From positions 3,968,001-4,032,000 of the forward strand of contig NC_088939.1 in NCBI RefSeq assembly GCF_033473495.1: DNA of 64,000 bases. The letters run 5' to 3'. A program made the translations under genes and the position numbers. The DNA comes from Cercospora beticola (Eukaryota > Ascomycota > Dothideomycetes > Mycosphaerellales > Mycosphaerellaceae). The notes under the pieces were generated by a model. It worked only from the letters and a program-made list of their open reading frames with translations, was not told the origin of the DNA and ran no database searches. Shown one piece after another: positions 63,709 to 64,000 of the stretch (position 1 is the first letter of the stretch; each line of letters begins with the position of its first letter).

Positions 63709-64000
63709 TCACTTCTGTGCGCTGAGTGCGCGCCGGACCTCTGTTTGGATGGCCTCACTCATGATTGCGGTGGTCGCCTTGCCACCCAGGTCGCCCGTCC
63801 TGATCTCTTGCCCGCCGTCTTTCTTCGAGTCGAGCACCTTCGCGATTGCCTCTTCGATGGCATCCGCCTCGCGGTGCATGTTGAACGAATACCGCAACAT
63901 CATCGCCAGACTCAGCACCTGAGCCACAGGATTCGCAAGACCTTTTCCTGAAATGTCTGGTGCGGACCCATGCACAGGCTCGTAAAGACCGACCACTCCG
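63709..64000 (-). CDS. LEU2: 3-isopropylmalate dehydrogenase, C-terminal part
   Basis: The 3' end of a minus-strand gene; the 5' part lies outside the window. The 96 visible codons include [17 protein letters not shown] and [18 protein letters not shown], the NAD-binding end of the isocitrate/isopropylmalate dehydrogenase family, then [12 protein letters not shown] near the C-terminus. The DLGGKA ending and the AMMLRYSF text suit 3-isopropylmalate dehydrogenase (leucine synthesis, oxidative decarboxylation) better than isocitrate or homoisocitrate dehydrogenase, but the deciding substrate residues are not in view. The stop TGA follows SAQK. Confidence 0.85.
   Translation of the reverse strand, partial: GVVGLYEPVHGSAPDISGKGLANPVAQVLSLAMMLRYSFNMHREADAIEEAIAKVLDSKKDGGQEIRTGDLGGKATTAIMSEAIQTEVRRALSAQK

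Overview
The window is nuclear DNA of a filamentous ascomycete (Pezizomycotina). The evidence is short spliceosomal introns (mostly 47-60 bp) with GT..AG ends and CTAAC/CTGAC-like branch sites, monocistronic genes on both strands, and fungal-only families: a HET-domain gene, a chitin synthase, a CYP52-type P450 and a CBM20 alpha-amylase. Gene style and families would fit a dothideomycete (Mycosphaerellales-like), but that placement is inference. I found no rRNA, tRNA, CRISPR array or recognisable transposon. Exon structures were read by eye from splice signals and reading-frame continuity. Starts were placed at real ATG codons.

Layout. 1-10 kb is housekeeping: the 5' part of an FHA-domain gene (-), the RNA polymerase III largest subunit (+) and cytosolic isoleucyl-tRNA synthetase (-), the last two convergent. 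10.5-16.5 kb holds a four-exon AhpD-like gene (-), a HET-domain gene broken by two +1 frameshifts (-) and a disordered protein of unknown function (-). A 2.9 kb stretch with no convincing gene follows. 19.4-24.7 kb has a secreted alpha-amylase with a starch-binding domain, a small membrane-anchored protein and an Ala/Pro-rich coiled-coil protein (all +).

24.7-28.1 kb is the most unusual part: about 3.4 kb of degenerate head-to-tail repeats whose period drops from ~138 bp (about 18 units) to ~95 bp (about 10 units). Then come a cupin, a MATE-type transporter (+), an NmrA-like reductase and a low-molecular-weight tyrosine phosphatase (-). 34.4-39.7 kb has a division-1 chitin synthase and a 12-zinc-knuckle RNA/DNA-binding protein (+). 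41-48.4 kb has a nine-exon sugar porter (+), a peroxisomal ABCD half-transporter (-) and a P450 (-).

50-56.3 kb has two small multi-exon genes that a plain ORF scan misses (-), a putative beta-trefoil/coiled-coil protein (+) and a convergent pair of paralogous secreted, probably surface-anchored proteins. The right end carries the Hsp90 co-chaperone STI1 (+), a class III CoA-transferase (+), a CYP52-like P450 (-) and the 3' end of 3-isopropylmalate dehydrogenase (-).

There is no obvious biosynthetic cluster. The ABCD transporter, CoA-transferase and CYP52-like P450 share an acyl-lipid theme, but they are not co-oriented and are partly far apart. The best candidates for undescribed biology are the two-period tandem array, the twin look-alike introns in the 88-aa gene, the inverted secreted-protein pair and the twice-frameshifted HET gene.
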